Assembly (NCBI GenBank): GCA_036675505.1 | Contig: JAKFEW010000141.1 | Location: 1-64,000 of the forward strand | Origin: JAKFEW01 sp036675505 | Lineage (GTDB): Bacteria > Cyanobacteriota > Sericytochromatia > S15B-MN24 > JAQBPE01 | Reading direction: 5' to 3' | DNA: 64,000 bases | Shown here: piece by piece, positions 28,100 to 37,061 of the stretch | Position numbering within the stretch: the first letter of the stretch is position 1 | Layout of the letters: the number at the start of each line of letters is the position of its first letter | Made by a program: the position numbers and the translations under genes | Notes under the pieces: model-generated | The model's input: only the letters and a program-made list of their open reading frames with translations | Database searches by the model: none | Told to the model about the DNA's origin: nothing

Positions 28100-29392
28100 C
28101 TAAGCGCCCCCCAGCACCCGGTCCAGGTGTGCGTTGCCGAACCGCCCCTGCGGGTCCAGCCGCCGCCGCACCGCCTGGAAATCCGCCCAGCGCGGGTACC
28201 TTCCTGCGAGCCCCGCGGCGTCCAGCGTGTGCAGCTTCCCCCAATGCGGCCGGCCGCCCGCATCCTGGAAGATCGCCTCCATCAACGCGAAGTACGCCTC
28301 GTGCGGCATGCCCCTGTACATATGCACCGCCACGTACGCCGTGGCGCGGCCGTGCGCCGGGCTCAGGTGGGCGTCGTCGCCGGCCCCGAAGCGCACCTCG
28401 ATCGGGAAGCTCACCGCGAAGCGCTCCCGGGCGATCGCCGCCCGCATGGCGCCGATCACCGGCACGAGGGCCTCGGCCGGCAGCGCGTACTCCATCTCCA
28501 GGAAGCGCACGAAGCGCGGCGTCGCGAAGACGCGGTGGCTGGCCTCGACCTCCTGCGAGTCGCCGATGGCCGCGGCCATCACGTGGCAGACCGCCTGGGA
28601 GGTGGCCGGCACCAGCCGCGAGATCTCGCAGAGCAAGCCCAGCGCCCCGTTCTCGAGCACCACGTCGTTGAACGCCTTGAAGAAGCCCTGGCCGGCAATC
28701 GGCTCGTCGGTCTCATCGAGCGTCTTGGCCTGCACCTGGTCGGCGTGCGGCAGCCAGAAGAACTCGAAGCGGCGGTGCGAGGCGTTCAGGCGATCGAGGT
28801 CCGCGAGGCACGCGTCGAGCGAGAGCTTGCGCTTGGTGGCCCGCAGCCGGAAGGCCGGCACGCAGCGCAGCCGCGCGCGGGTGATCACGCCGAGCGCGCC
28901 GAGGCCGACGCGCGCGGCGGCGAAGGCCACGGGGTCGCTCGCTTCGTCGAGCCGCAGGGTCTCGCCGCTGGCCGTGACCAGCGTGAGCGCGACCACCTGG
29001 GTCGCGAGCCCGCCGAGCGTCGCGCCGGTGCCGTGGGTGCCGGTGGAGAGCGCACCCGCGACGGTCTGGACGTCGATGTCGCCCAGGTTCTCCTGCGCCA
29101 GCCCGAGGCCCGCAAGCAGCTCGCCGAGCGCATGCAGCCGCGTGCCGGCCCAGACCTCGACCTCGCGCGCATCGGCGTCGGCCGCGATCAGGCCGCTCAT
29201 CGCCGAGATGTCGAGCATCACGTCGTCGGTGGCGACCAGCGGCGTGAAGGAGTGGCCGGCGCCGACCACGCGCACGCGGCGCCCGGCGGCTGCGGCGTCT
29301 TGGACGGCGCGCGCGACCTCGGCCTCGCTGGCGCAGGCGATGCGGGTGGGGTGGCAGGTGACGTTGCCGGCCCAGTTGGTCCAGGTGGTCAT
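28100..29392 (-). CDS. FAD-linked aldonolactone oxidase (D-arabinono-1,4-lactone / L-gulonolactone oxidase family)
   Basis: A 430-residue VAO-type flavoprotein. It has RVVGAGHSFTPLVATDDVMLD and ALSTGTHGTGATLGGLATQV in the FAD-binding half. The family's C-terminus is also present, with HWGKLHTLD and FQAVRRRLDPQGRFGNAHLD. These enzymes oxidise aldonolactones to ascorbate-like products with oxygen as acceptor. The substrate is undetermined. The ATG at 29392 has GGAGG four bases upstream. Confidence 0.85.
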   Translation of the reverse strand: MTTWTNWAGNVTCHPTRIACASEAEVARAVQDAAAAGRRVRVVGAGHSFTPLVATDDVMLDISAMSGLIAADADAREVEVWAGTRLHALGELLAGLGLAQENLGDIDVQTVAGALSTGTHGTGATLGGLATQVVALTLVTASGETLRLDEASDPVAFAAARVGLGALGVITRARLRCVPAFRLRATKRKLSLDACLADLDRLNASHRRFEFFWLPHADQVQAKTLDETDEPIAGQGFFKAFNDVVLENGALGLLCEISRLVPATSQAVCHVMAAAIGDSQEVEASHRVFATPRFVRFLEMEYALPAEALVPVIGAMRAAIARERFAVSFPIEVRFGAGDDAHLSPAHGRATAYVAVHMYRGMPHEAYFALMEAIFQDAGGRPHWGKLHTLDAAGLAGRYPRWADFQAVRRRLDPQGRFGNAHLDRVLGGA

Positions 29393-29618
29393 GGGGCCTC
29401 CGAGCGAGGTGGCGGGCGCTGGTGACACTTTGAATGGCCGGGCGAAGCAAGTCAAGCGCCGGTGATGGCCCGCTCCCCGATTTCATAACCGTTCCTTTAC
29501 CTGTCCTTTGCTACCCCTTTACCCCATTTTCGTGGCTCCCCCCGATAGAGACCTCACGACAAAGATGCGAGGCGCGGGCTGAGAACCGCGATACGAGACG
29601 CTGAAGGAGCCTGCCGCC
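29393..29618. other. Divergent intergenic region, AT-richer
   Basis: This 226-bp gap lies between the lactone oxidase and the tandem-repeat protein. It contains the most AT-rich stretch of its neighbourhood (29485-29535), with CTTTACC-type pyrimidine runs, and probably holds both promoters. GAAGGAG precedes the plus-strand ATG. I see no clear operator. Confidence 0.35.
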
Positions 29619-30815
29619 ATGTGCCCGACCCCGATCCCGCCCACCCCCGGCCAGCGCCCCGCTCCTCCGCCGCCCAGCGGCCGCCGTCCCGCGCCGCCGC
29701 CGCCGGGCGGTCACCGGCCGCCGCCGCCGCAGCCGGATCCGGAGCCGATCATCGGCAGCGACGTCATGGCCTTCCTCACCCGCAAGGCCGACCGCGACGA
29801 CAACAACGTGATCGAGGAGAACGAGGCCCGCGTCCTCGGCCGCGTCGGCAACCAGAACGGCGTGAGCGGCACCGCCGAGACCGCCCGGGCGCTCAACGCC
29901 GGTGAGGCGATGCTCTACGGCTTCCAGCTGGCGCGCGACGCGGCCGGCGCGATCGCCCGCAAGCTCGCAGGCAACGACCCCTGGGTCTCGCGCGAGGACC
30001 TCGCCATCTCGGCCGACGCGCGCCAGCGGCTCGACGCGAACCGCGACAACCGCGTCTCCGCGGACGAGCTGGCCGACGGCCTCGGCCGCGGCGGCCTCGC
30101 GATCAACGGCAAGGAGCTGCTCACCACCGACGAGGCCAAGGCGCGCTTCTCGCGGCCCACCCCGCCGCGGCCCGACGGCGATCGCCCCACCCCGCCCCGC
30201 CCGGACGTCGATCGCCCGCGGCCGCCACGCCCGGACGGCGATCGCCCAGCGCCGCCGCCCGCCTACTCGCGCACGCCGGCCGAGGTCGCCGACCGCTTCT
30301 TGAACGCCCACGCCGAGCTCAAGCGCGTCTACGACACCACCTCGATGTCGCGCGCCGACTACGAGGCCGCCGCCCGTCGGCAGGTCGGCCAGGCCGCCGA
30401 AGAGCTGATCACCCAGACTGCCGGCGCCCCTTTCGCCGCCCGCAAGGCCGCGCTCACGCGCATCTACGACGGCTCGCCGATGACCCAGGCCGAGCGCGGC
30501 GAGGTCGAGAAGAAGCTGCTGCAGGGCGCGATCGCGGACCTGCTCGCCAAACACGCCCCTTTCACCAGCGCCCGCGCCGAGCTCGCCGCCCTCTACGACG
30601 GCTCGGGCATGTCCCAGGCCGAGCGCGGTGAGGTCGAGCGCCAGCTGATCCGCAAGGAAGTCGACAGCATCGTCTTCGGCGACTTCCCCTCGTACGCGGC
30701 CCGCCGCGCCGCCCTGGAAGCGCTGTACAGCGGCTCCTCGATGTCGGGCTCGGAGCGCGACGAAATCGGTCGCCGGCTCGAAGCCGAAGAAGCCCGCCGC
30801 GTCACGCGTTACTGA
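29619..30815 (+). CDS. Calcium-loop protein with four tandem ~43-residue helical repeats
   Basis: A 398-residue protein without a signal peptide. It opens with a Pro-rich segment and has two EF-hand-like loops (DRDDNNVIEENE near 65 and DANRDNRVSADE near 140). A Pro/Arg/Asp linker with repeated PRPDGDRP-type units follows. From about residue 225 there are four tandem helical repeats with a common core, YDTTSMSRADYE, YDGSPMTQAERGEVE, YDGSGMSQAERGEVE and YSGSSMSGSERDEIG, spaced about 43 residues apart. I do not recognise the repeat family. It is followed 45 bp later by a lipoprotein with its own duplicated helical repeat; co-transcription is likely. Confidence 0.72.
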   Translation: MCPTPIPPTPGQRPAPPPPSGRRPAPPPPGGHRPPPPQPDPEPIIGSDVMAFLTRKADRDDNNVIEENEARVLGRVGNQNGVSGTAETARALNAGEAMLYGFQLARDAAGAIARKLAGNDPWVSREDLAISADARQRLDANRDNRVSADELADGLGRGGLAINGKELLTTDEAKARFSRPTPPRPDGDRPTPPRPDVDRPRPPRPDGDRPAPPPAYSRTPAEVADRFLNAHAELKRVYDTTSMSRADYEAAARRQVGQAAEELITQTAGAPFAARKAALTRIYDGSPMTQAERGEVEKKLLQGAIADLLAKHAPFTSARAELAALYDGSGMSQAERGEVERQLIRKEVDSIVFGDFPSYAARRAALEALYSGSSMSGSERDEIGRRLEAEEARRVTRY

Positions 30816-30860
30816 TCCCGCGCCGCCGACCGCCACGCCAACCTCCACAGGAGTCTCGCT

Positions 30861-31421
30861 ATGACCTTCCGTACCTCCCTCGCCGCGCTCGCCGCCGCGA
30901 TCGTCCTCGCCGGCTGTGGCACCACGGGGACCCTTTCCCCGCAGCCCCGCGCGGCCGCCACGCTCGCCGCCCGTGGCGATGCGGCCAAGGCCGATGACCG
31001 CAGGGAACCAGCGAAGCTGGATCGGCCCGCGCCGCCGACCACCGGCGACCAGGCCAAGCCCAAGCAGGGCATGGCGGCCCGCCAGTCGGTCCGCTCTGCG
31101 GAGCGCGCCCTCTATCGCTACGCCGACATGCTGCGCCAGTGGGAGCGCGCGCGCACCGACGCGGAGAAGGATCGCATCGAGCAGGACATGCTCGTGGAGC
31201 TGCACAGCACGCTCGACGACATCGTGCAGGTCACCTCCCAGCAGGGGCATGACCGCGCCGATCGCGAGGCCTACGACCTCGCCGCTCACTCGCTCGATCG
31301 CTACGATCGGCTCTACCGCGAGTGGGACCTCGCCCGCACGGACGAGGAGAAGCGCCGGATTCTGAACGAGATGCTGACGGACATGGTGCGCGCGCTGAAC
31401 AGCATCAAGCGCGTCGCCTGA
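30861..31421 (+). CDS. Lipoprotein with an internally duplicated helical repeat
   Basis: A 186-residue lipoprotein (lipobox VLAGC). After a Lys/Pro linker, two homologous segments of about 40 residues follow. The first has LYRYADMLRQWERARTDAEK and the second LDRYDRLYREWDLARTDEEK, each continuing into an amphipathic helix. The duplication is clear at the protein level, but the nucleotide copies are diverged, so it is old. Function unknown. GGAGTC precedes the ATG. It probably shares a transcript with the tandem-repeat protein just upstream. Confidence 0.72.
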   Translation: MTFRTSLAALAAAIVLAGCGTTGTLSPQPRAAATLAARGDAAKADDRREPAKLDRPAPPTTGDQAKPKQGMAARQSVRSAERALYRYADMLRQWERARTDAEKDRIEQDMLVELHSTLDDIVQVTSQQGHDRADREAYDLAAHSLDRYDRLYREWDLARTDEEKRRILNEMLTDMVRALNSIKRVA

Positions 31422-31443
31422 GTACCCGACGCCGGGGCGGCGG

Positions 31444-32637
31444 TTACCAGAAGCAGAGGCCCTCGCCCCGGTAGGTCTTCACTTCCTCGACCACCTGCTC
31501 GCCGTCCACCAGCAGCAGGGTCTGGAACCGCTCGCACAGCTCCCCCGCCTTCGCATGGCGCATGAACACGGGGTCGCCCAGCGTGAGCGACTCGCCGCCC
31601 GCGAGGCGCACAGGGGTCTGCACCTCGCCCGCGCCCTCGAGCGGGATCAGCGAGGCGCCGCGCGGCAGCCACACCGCCGGCAGCTTACCCGGCCCGGCCT
31701 CGCCCGAGGCCACGTAGCCGCCGCCCGCGCAGGTCACCACGCCCGGCTCCGGGCGGCGCGTCACCTCGATCGCGAAGCCCGCCGCGGGCTGGTAAGAGAA
31801 GGCCTTGTAGCCGTCGAAGAGCGCCGGCGCGTAGAAGGCGGAGCCGGCCGCGAGCTCGGTGACCACGTCCTCGCGGCCGGTGGACTCGAAGCTGCCGGTG
31901 CCGCCGCCGTTCACGAAGCGCAGCTGGGCGCCGGCGCCGCGCAGGGCGTGCACCACCTCGCCGCGGCGCTTCGCGACCTCGCCCGCCGAAGCCGCCTTGA
32001 GCGCGCGGACCGCCGCGTTGCGTGGCCCCTGGCCCGGCACGGCGTCGGGGACGCCGGCGATTTGCGCCTCGTAGCCCATCACGCCCTCGAGCCGCAGGCT
32101 CGGGTAGGCCTGGATCAGCCGGTAGAGCGCCAGCGCCTGGACCGGGGTCGTCACCGACGAGCGGCGCACGCCGAAGTGCAGGCCCGGGAAGCGGCTCGAC
32201 ATGTCCACGTCGAGGCAAACCGGCAGCACGGCGCCCAGGCGGGTGGCGATCAACGCCAACCGCTCCACGTGCTCCGGCAGGTCCACCATCGCGGTGATCG
32301 TCGCGCCGTCGCGCACGGCGCCGCACACGGCCGCCACGTGCTGCTCGTGCCAGATCGGGTAGCCGATCAGGATGTCGTCGAAGCCCTGGCCGGCGAGCCA
32401 GACGGCCTCGAGCGGGTGGTAGGCCATCAGGCCGCGGAAGGCCGGGCTCGCGTCGAGCGCGCGGCGGATCAGCTTCGCCGCGCGGAGGGACTTGGTGGCG
32501 ATGCGCACGGGCTTGCCACCCGCCCGCGTGGCCGTGCGCGCGGCGTTCGCGTCGAAGGCCTGGAGGTCCACGAAGGCGAAGGGCATCGGGCGGCCCGCGA
32601 AGGCGGCCTTGTAGCGCCTGTAGCGTTCATGTGCCAA
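31444..32637 (-). CDS. Alanine-racemase-fold PLP enzyme (D-threonine aldolase / amino-acid deaminase-aldolase type)
   Basis: A 397-residue fold-type III PLP enzyme. The PLP lysine is probably in VRIATKSLRA near the N-terminal barrel. The segment FVNGGGTGSFE is the phosphate-binding glycine loop, and the C-terminus LTLGDPVFMRHAKAGELCERF carries the metal-dependent D-threonine aldolase-like pattern. Likely reactions are cleavage or dehydration of a beta-hydroxy amino acid; the substrate is unknown. The start codon is TTG and overlaps the ceramidase-like gene's end by 11 bp, so translation is coupled. Confidence 0.78.
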   Translation of the reverse strand: MAHERYRRYKAAFAGRPMPFAFVDLQAFDANAARTATRAGGKPVRIATKSLRAAKLIRRALDASPAFRGLMAYHPLEAVWLAGQGFDDILIGYPIWHEQHVAAVCGAVRDGATITAMVDLPEHVERLALIATRLGAVLPVCLDVDMSSRFPGLHFGVRRSSVTTPVQALALYRLIQAYPSLRLEGVMGYEAQIAGVPDAVPGQGPRNAAVRALKAASAGEVAKRRGEVVHALRGAGAQLRFVNGGGTGSFESTGREDVVTELAAGSAFYAPALFDGYKAFSYQPAAGFAIEVTRRPEPGVVTCAGGGYVASGEAGPGKLPAVWLPRGASLIPLEGAGEVQTPVRLAGGESLTLGDPVFMRHAKAGELCERFQTLLLVDGEQVVEEVKTYRGEGLCFW

Positions 32638-34354
32638 AGCGCGACCTCCGCCAGGCCACCGCCGCGGCGTGGCCGATCGCCTCGATCTCCGCGGGGCTGA
32701 GCCGCTCGGGCGCGAGCGTGCGCCGCGGGCGCTCGGCGGGCGCCATCAACAGCTCGTGCGCGAGCTGCTCGAAGAAGGTCTGGTAGGCGCCCAGCGTCCA
32801 GCGGCCGAAGTGCGTGCTCGCGCCCTCGTAGTCCTGGCGGTCGTACTCCTCGGGCGTGGTCACGTAGCCTGCATAGGCGTTCGCGTAGCCCGTGAGCTGG
32901 ACGCGCGTGACGCCGCGCTCGGCGAGCACCTCGGCGATCGTGGCGCGCAGCCGGCGGCCGGCCTGGGTGGTGAACTCGGCGGGCACGGCGGCGATCGCCA
33001 AGGGGCCCACCACCGCGAGCTGCAGCGGCAGGATGTGCGGCGTCCAGGGCCGCTTGCCGAGCACGCCCTGCTGGTGGAGGTACTTGAGGTAGCCCACGGC
33101 CGGGTCGCGGCCTTCCGGGAACGGCAGGCGGTCGATCGCGGCGATGCCGAGGATTTTCAGGTCGGTCGGCTCGATGAAGACGTCCTTGTTGCCCTGGGCG
33201 CGGTAGCGCGCCGCCAGCTTGCGGTAGGCCTCGGCACCCGTCGCGAAGGCCTCGACGTGCGCCCGCAGCCGCGCGGCGCCCGCCATCACGCGCGCGAGGT
33301 CGACCTCGACGCTCGTGATGCCCGGCCCCTCGACCGTGCCGCCGAGCATGCGCGCGCCGATCGCCGCGGCGCCCGTGCGGACGCCCACGTAGCCGTCGGC
33401 CCAGCGCGGCGGCACCTCGGCGTCGACGAAGTCGAAGTAGCCGCTCGCGAGATCGATCTCGCCCGTCAACGCCGGGTTCTGGCCCGCCGCGGTGAAGAGC
33501 GTGATGGCGAGCTCGGCCTGGGCCTCGCCGTTGTAGCGCGCGCTCTCGAAATCGTCGGCGTGGCGGCCGCGCATCATCGGCCGCGGCGGGAAGAGCTGGT
33601 AGTTGGGCGACACGTCGGCCGCCGCGCCCTGCGCGAAGGCGGCCACGAACCGGTGGCCGAAGGCCCGCTCAAGCGCCGTCGCGGCGAAGCCCTTGTTGTC
33701 GGGCGTGATGAGCCGGTTGTCGTTGTGGACGTTGATCGGGTGGACGGCGAACCAGTCGATCGCCCCGATCGGGTTGCCGACCTCGTCTTCGAGCCGCAGC
33801 AGGTACATCTCGCGGTCGACCGCCAGGTGGGCCTCGTCGGGGCCGAAGCGGCGCGGCAGGTCGCGGTTGGTGTTGTGGGCCTGCAGCGAGCGGTTGAAGG
33901 CCACCGGCACGTCAGGGTCGAACGACCCCGCCGCGGGCCGCACGCGCCCCGGCACGGCCCGCTCGGCGGCGTCCAGGATCGCGGCCGCGATGCCCGTGAC
34001 GATCGCCTCGAAGACCTCGGGCACGAAGCCCGGGATGGTCATGTTGTAGAGCACGTGGTGCGAGTAACCGCCCGGCCCGCTGTGGGTGTGGGTGGCGCAG
34101 AGCAACACCTCGCTCGCGTCCCAGCCCGTGAGCCGCGCCATCACGCCGTCTTTGACGGCCTGCGTGACGAAGCAGATTTCGGCGCAGACGAAGGCCAGCC
34201 GGCGGCCGTTCTCCTGATCGACGAACACGAACGCGCGGGCGTGGAGCGGCTGGGCGACGCCTTCGACGACGTTCTCCCAGTTCGCCCAGCCCATCATGCC
34301 GACGCCCGGCACGACGGCGGTGATATCGCGGCTCGCTGCGCCGATCGCGTACAA
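32627..34354 (-). CDS. Neutral/alkaline ceramidase-like amidase
   Basis: A 575-residue member of the neutral ceramidase family. It begins YAIGAASRDITAVVPGVGMMG, where the family has GVGKADITP. It contains CATHTHSGPGGYSHH (zinc His cluster and catalytic region), WFAVHPINVHNDNRLI and AAFAQGAAADVSPN. The family hydrolyses N-acyl amide bonds in ceramides, releasing sphingosine bases. No signal peptide is visible, so it is likely cytoplasmic or the start is annotated too late. A TTG start at 34354 is the best fit; ribosome-binding signals are weak. The coupled downstream PLP enzyme suggests a joint pathway. Confidence 0.85.
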   Translation of the reverse strand: MYAIGAASRDITAVVPGVGMMGWANWENVVEGVAQPLHARAFVFVDQENGRRLAFVCAEICFVTQAVKDGVMARLTGWDASEVLLCATHTHSGPGGYSHHVLYNMTIPGFVPEVFEAIVTGIAAAILDAAERAVPGRVRPAAGSFDPDVPVAFNRSLQAHNTNRDLPRRFGPDEAHLAVDREMYLLRLEDEVGNPIGAIDWFAVHPINVHNDNRLITPDNKGFAATALERAFGHRFVAAFAQGAAADVSPNYQLFPPRPMMRGRHADDFESARYNGEAQAELAITLFTAAGQNPALTGEIDLASGYFDFVDAEVPPRWADGYVGVRTGAAAIGARMLGGTVEGPGITSVEVDLARVMAGAARLRAHVEAFATGAEAYRKLAARYRAQGNKDVFIEPTDLKILGIAAIDRLPFPEGRDPAVGYLKYLHQQGVLGKRPWTPHILPLQLAVVGPLAIAAVPAEFTTQAGRRLRATIAEVLAERGVTRVQLTGYANAYAGYVTTPEEYDRQDYEGASTHFGRWTLGAYQTFFEQLAHELLMAPAERPRRTLAPERLSPAEIEAIGHAAAVAWRRSRFGT

Positions 34355-34373
34355 GACCGGGCCCCGCGCGGCG

Positions 34374-35000
34374 CTAGTAGTGGATCCGCAGGCCGACGAG
34401 CGTGCCGCCGCCGAGCGTCAGCTCGTAGCGGTCCATCGCCGTCAGGCCGACGCCCAGCATCGTGTTGGGGCCGAGGATCAGGCGCTGGAAGACGTTGCCG
34501 CGCGGCGTGGTGTCGAGGTAGTTGCCGTCGGGCGAGTAGGGCGACATGGGCATCGGCATGTTGCCCTGCTGCTGGCCCTGGTCCACGGTCAGCGACACGT
34601 TGAAGCGCGCCGTGATCGGCACGTCGTTCCACTTGAAGGTGTAGGCCACGCCCAGCCCGACGTCGGGCACGACGAACGAGCGGCCGCCCGGCACGCCGGG
34701 GTCGAACTCGACGCCGACGAGCGAGGCCACCTTGATGTCCTGCGCGTCGAGGAAGCGCCAGGTGGCGCGGGTGCCGGCCTTGATGCGCCCGTTCATGTTG
34801 CCGCCCCAGGCCGCCGGGTTGCCGATCTGGGCGCCGATGCCGAGCCGGTTGAAGCCGTAGTCCCACGAGACGCCGGCCAGGCCGATGCCGAGCGTCTGGC
34901 CCGCGCGGAAATCCGCCACGGGCGCGGTGGCGGCCAGGGCCGGCGCCTGGGTGGCGAGGACCAGGCAGGCTGCGAGGGGGGCGATGCGACGGATGGGCAT
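34374..35000 (-). CDS. Secreted beta-rich protein, probable small outer-membrane barrel
   Basis: A 208-residue protein with a cleavable signal peptide (ACLVLATQAPALA). The mature part is dominated by alternating, aromatic-capped strands (LGIGLAGVSWDYGFNRLGIGAQIG, GLGVAYTFKWNDVPITARFNVSL) and ends ...TLVGLRIHY with a terminal aromatic residue, as outer-membrane beta-barrels do. Function unknown. It lies between the ceramidase-like gene (19-bp gap) and an upstream lipoprotein gene on the same strand, so the four genes may form one transcript. Confidence 0.7.
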   Translation of the reverse strand: MPIRRIAPLAACLVLATQAPALAATAPVADFRAGQTLGIGLAGVSWDYGFNRLGIGAQIGNPAAWGGNMNGRIKAGTRATWRFLDAQDIKVASLVGVEFDPGVPGGRSFVVPDVGLGVAYTFKWNDVPITARFNVSLTVDQGQQQGNMPMPMSPYSPDGNYLDTTPRGNVFQRLILGPNTMLGVGLTAMDRYELTLGGGTLVGLRIHY

Positions 35001-35022
35001 TGGGGCTTGCTCCTCGTGGGGC

Positions 35023-35913
35023 CTAGAGAACCGTGGTGACGGTGGTCGGCGACGGGCTCGGCGTCGGGCTGCCGCCCGGCGAGGTGAACCCGCCCGGGCT
35101 CGGCGACGCGGCGGTATCCGGGGTCGGCGTCGCGCCGGCCGAGGGCACGGGCGACGCGAGCGGCGCGGCGTCCTGGGCGGCCTTCGTGCGGCCCAGGCCG
35201 GCCACGAAATCGTCCTTCAGGCGCTTGAGCGCGATCTCATGGGCCGCCTTGCGCAGGCGGTACTGATCGGCCCCGAACGAGCCGGCGTTCGGGTCGAGCG
35301 TCTCGGGGCCTGCTTTGCCCACGACCTCGTAGGGCGTGAGGAAGGTGCCGGAGTAGACACCGACCGCGAGGCCGGTGAGCGTCGAGCGGGCCTCGAAGGC
35401 CGTCTGGGAGCCGAAGTTGAAGATGCCGGTGGCGGGCTGGCTGTCTGCGCGGTCGAAGCTCTGGCCGCCGGAGACGAGCAGCAGCACGTCGACCTGGAAG
35501 CGCGCCGCCAGCTTGCGCAGCGCCTCGAGCGAGTCGCCCTGGCGCGCGAGGTTGCTCGGGAGCTGCGCGACGTTCGTCACGAGCCCGCCAGCGACCATGT
35601 CGGCGCCCAGTTGGTCGAGCACGACCTGGTGGTCTTCCTTCTTGAGCGGGTCCTGGTACTCGTAGAAGAGCACGCCGACGCGGGCGGGGAAGGCGATCGC
35701 CGTGGGCCGCTTCTGCAAATCGCGCAGCTCGGCCTCTTCCTGGCTGACCACGTTGGAGCTGCCGACCAGCCCGGCCAGGCCGCCGGGCGCCGCCGAAGGC
35801 GCGGGGAAACGGGCGCCGGTCGGCACGCCGATGTCATAGAACTTCGGCGATGAGCACGCCGAGAGCATGAACGCCAGGGCGAGCGGGGCGGTGCGGGCGA
35901 GGCGGGCGAGCAT
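35023..35913 (-). CDS. Envelope lipoprotein with Pro/Ser/Thr-rich tail
   Basis: A 296-residue lipoprotein (lipobox FMLSAC). The middle is an alpha/beta domain (RVGVLFYEYQDPLKKEDHQ, VDVLLLVSGGQSFD), broadly like lipoproteins that sense or assemble envelope structures. The C-terminal about 45 residues are Pro/Ser/Thr/Gly-rich and disordered. No family recognised. The ATG at 35913 has GGAGG seven bases upstream. A TATGAT hexamer lies about 38 bases upstream. Confidence 0.72.
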   Translation of the reverse strand: MLARLARTAPLALAFMLSACSSPKFYDIGVPTGARFPAPSAAPGGLAGLVGSSNVVSQEEAELRDLQKRPTAIAFPARVGVLFYEYQDPLKKEDHQVVLDQLGADMVAGGLVTNVAQLPSNLARQGDSLEALRKLAARFQVDVLLLVSGGQSFDRADSQPATGIFNFGSQTAFEARSTLTGLAVGVYSGTFLTPYEVVGKAGPETLDPNAGSFGADQYRLRKAAHEIALKRLKDDFVAGLGRTKAAQDAAPLASPVPSAGATPTPDTAASPSPGGFTSPGGSPTPSPSPTTVTTVL

Positions 35914-35950
35914 GGCGGCTCCTCCGAGGCGGAACGTGCGAGCGGGCGCC

Positions 35951-35956
35951 ATCATA
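35951..35956 (-). promoter_or_regulatory. -10-like TATGAT upstream of the envelope lipoprotein
   Basis: GATATGATGGCG on the minus strand lies 37 bases before the ATG, leaving room for a normal leader with a Shine-Dalgarno. No -35 hexamer is evident. Confidence 0.4.
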
Positions 35957-36045
35957 TCACGCATGTGAAGCCGTGAGCAGCGGCGGAACCCACGCCCGGG
36001 GCGTGACGTCTGGCACATGGTAATCTGCTGACCCGGAGGTGAACG

Positions 36046-37047
36046 ATGATGCTCAAGGCTCGACTCGGCGCGCTCGGCGCGATGGCCGTCCTGGCGGGCG
36101 GCGCGGCCAGCGGCGGCTGCGCGGAGCTGGCCGCGGTGCTGCCCCTCGTGGGCTTCTGCGGCGCGGAGACCCGCACGCAGGACCTCGCGAAGCTCGGCGA
36201 AGGCCCGGCCCTCTTCGTCGACGCGATGCGCATCGTGGCGACCGAGGTGAGCCAGCAGGCCCGCTCGCTCGCGAATGGGCTACAAAGCGGCCTTTCGGTG
36301 GACCAGCGTGCGCTCGAGGCGCTGGGGCCCTACCAGTGGAAGGGCACCGGCACCTACCAGCGCGAGGCCGCCGCCGACCGCGCGTTCAGGCTGCGCTTCT
36401 TCTACGGCGACGGCGTGGCCGGCAAGGCCGCGGGGACGCCGGTCGAGGCCGACCTCGCGAGCCTCGCGAGCTACCTGCCGGACGTGCGGGCGCTGATCGA
36501 TCCTTCGCTGCCGAAAGGCCCGCTCTTCCCGCTCGTCGAGGCCGCCGGCCTGAGCAGCTCGGGCCGCCTCGGCCTGCGTGACGAGGCGCTGCGCTTCGAC
36601 GTCGGCTCGCTCGTGAGCACGAACCTCAAGGGCTACGGCCTCAAGCTCAACGTCGGCACGACGAGGAGCACCGTGAGCGGCCTGCTCAAGCAGCTCGGCG
36701 AGCGCAAGCTGGCGCTGAGCCTCGAAGACACGTTGATGGAGAACCAGGCCGCGGGCTTCCGCCTCGCGATCAAGAAGTTCGACCTGGGCGTGGGGCTCGA
36801 CGGGAAGGCCGACCTCGGCGGTGATTACCTGTTCGAGGTGACGAACGGGCCGCTCAAGTACTTCGGCGCCGTGAAGACCGTGGCCGGCATTCCGTCGGTC
36901 TCGCTGCGCTGCGGCGAGACCGACGCCACCGAGTTCGCGACGATCAGCTTCGTCGAGGGCCGGGCGGACGTGAAGTTCAAGACCGAGAACTTCCCGATCT
37001 CGCTGCCTGGCCTGCAGCCGCTCTACGACGCCGTGAAGGGGAAGTGA
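36046..37047 (+). CDS. Secreted protein of unknown function
   Basis: A 333-residue protein with an N-terminal signal sequence (LGALGAMAVLAGGAASGG); the Cys that follows is in a non-canonical lipobox. The remainder is beta-rich with segments such as FRLAIKKFDLGVGLDG and GDYLFEVTNGPLKYFGAVK. No motif recognised. GGAGGTG lies just before the ATG, and TAATCT at 36021-36026 may be the -10. It is divergent from the envelope lipoprotein. Confidence 0.68.
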   Translation: MMLKARLGALGAMAVLAGGAASGGCAELAAVLPLVGFCGAETRTQDLAKLGEGPALFVDAMRIVATEVSQQARSLANGLQSGLSVDQRALEALGPYQWKGTGTYQREAAADRAFRLRFFYGDGVAGKAAGTPVEADLASLASYLPDVRALIDPSLPKGPLFPLVEAAGLSSSGRLGLRDEALRFDVGSLVSTNLKGYGLKLNVGTTRSTVSGLLKQLGERKLALSLEDTLMENQAAGFRLAIKKFDLGVGLDGKADLGGDYLFEVTNGPLKYFGAVKTVAGIPSVSLRCGETDATEFATISFVEGRADVKFKTENFPISLPGLQPLYDAVKGK

Positions 37048-37061
37048 GCGTTTAGAGCGGG

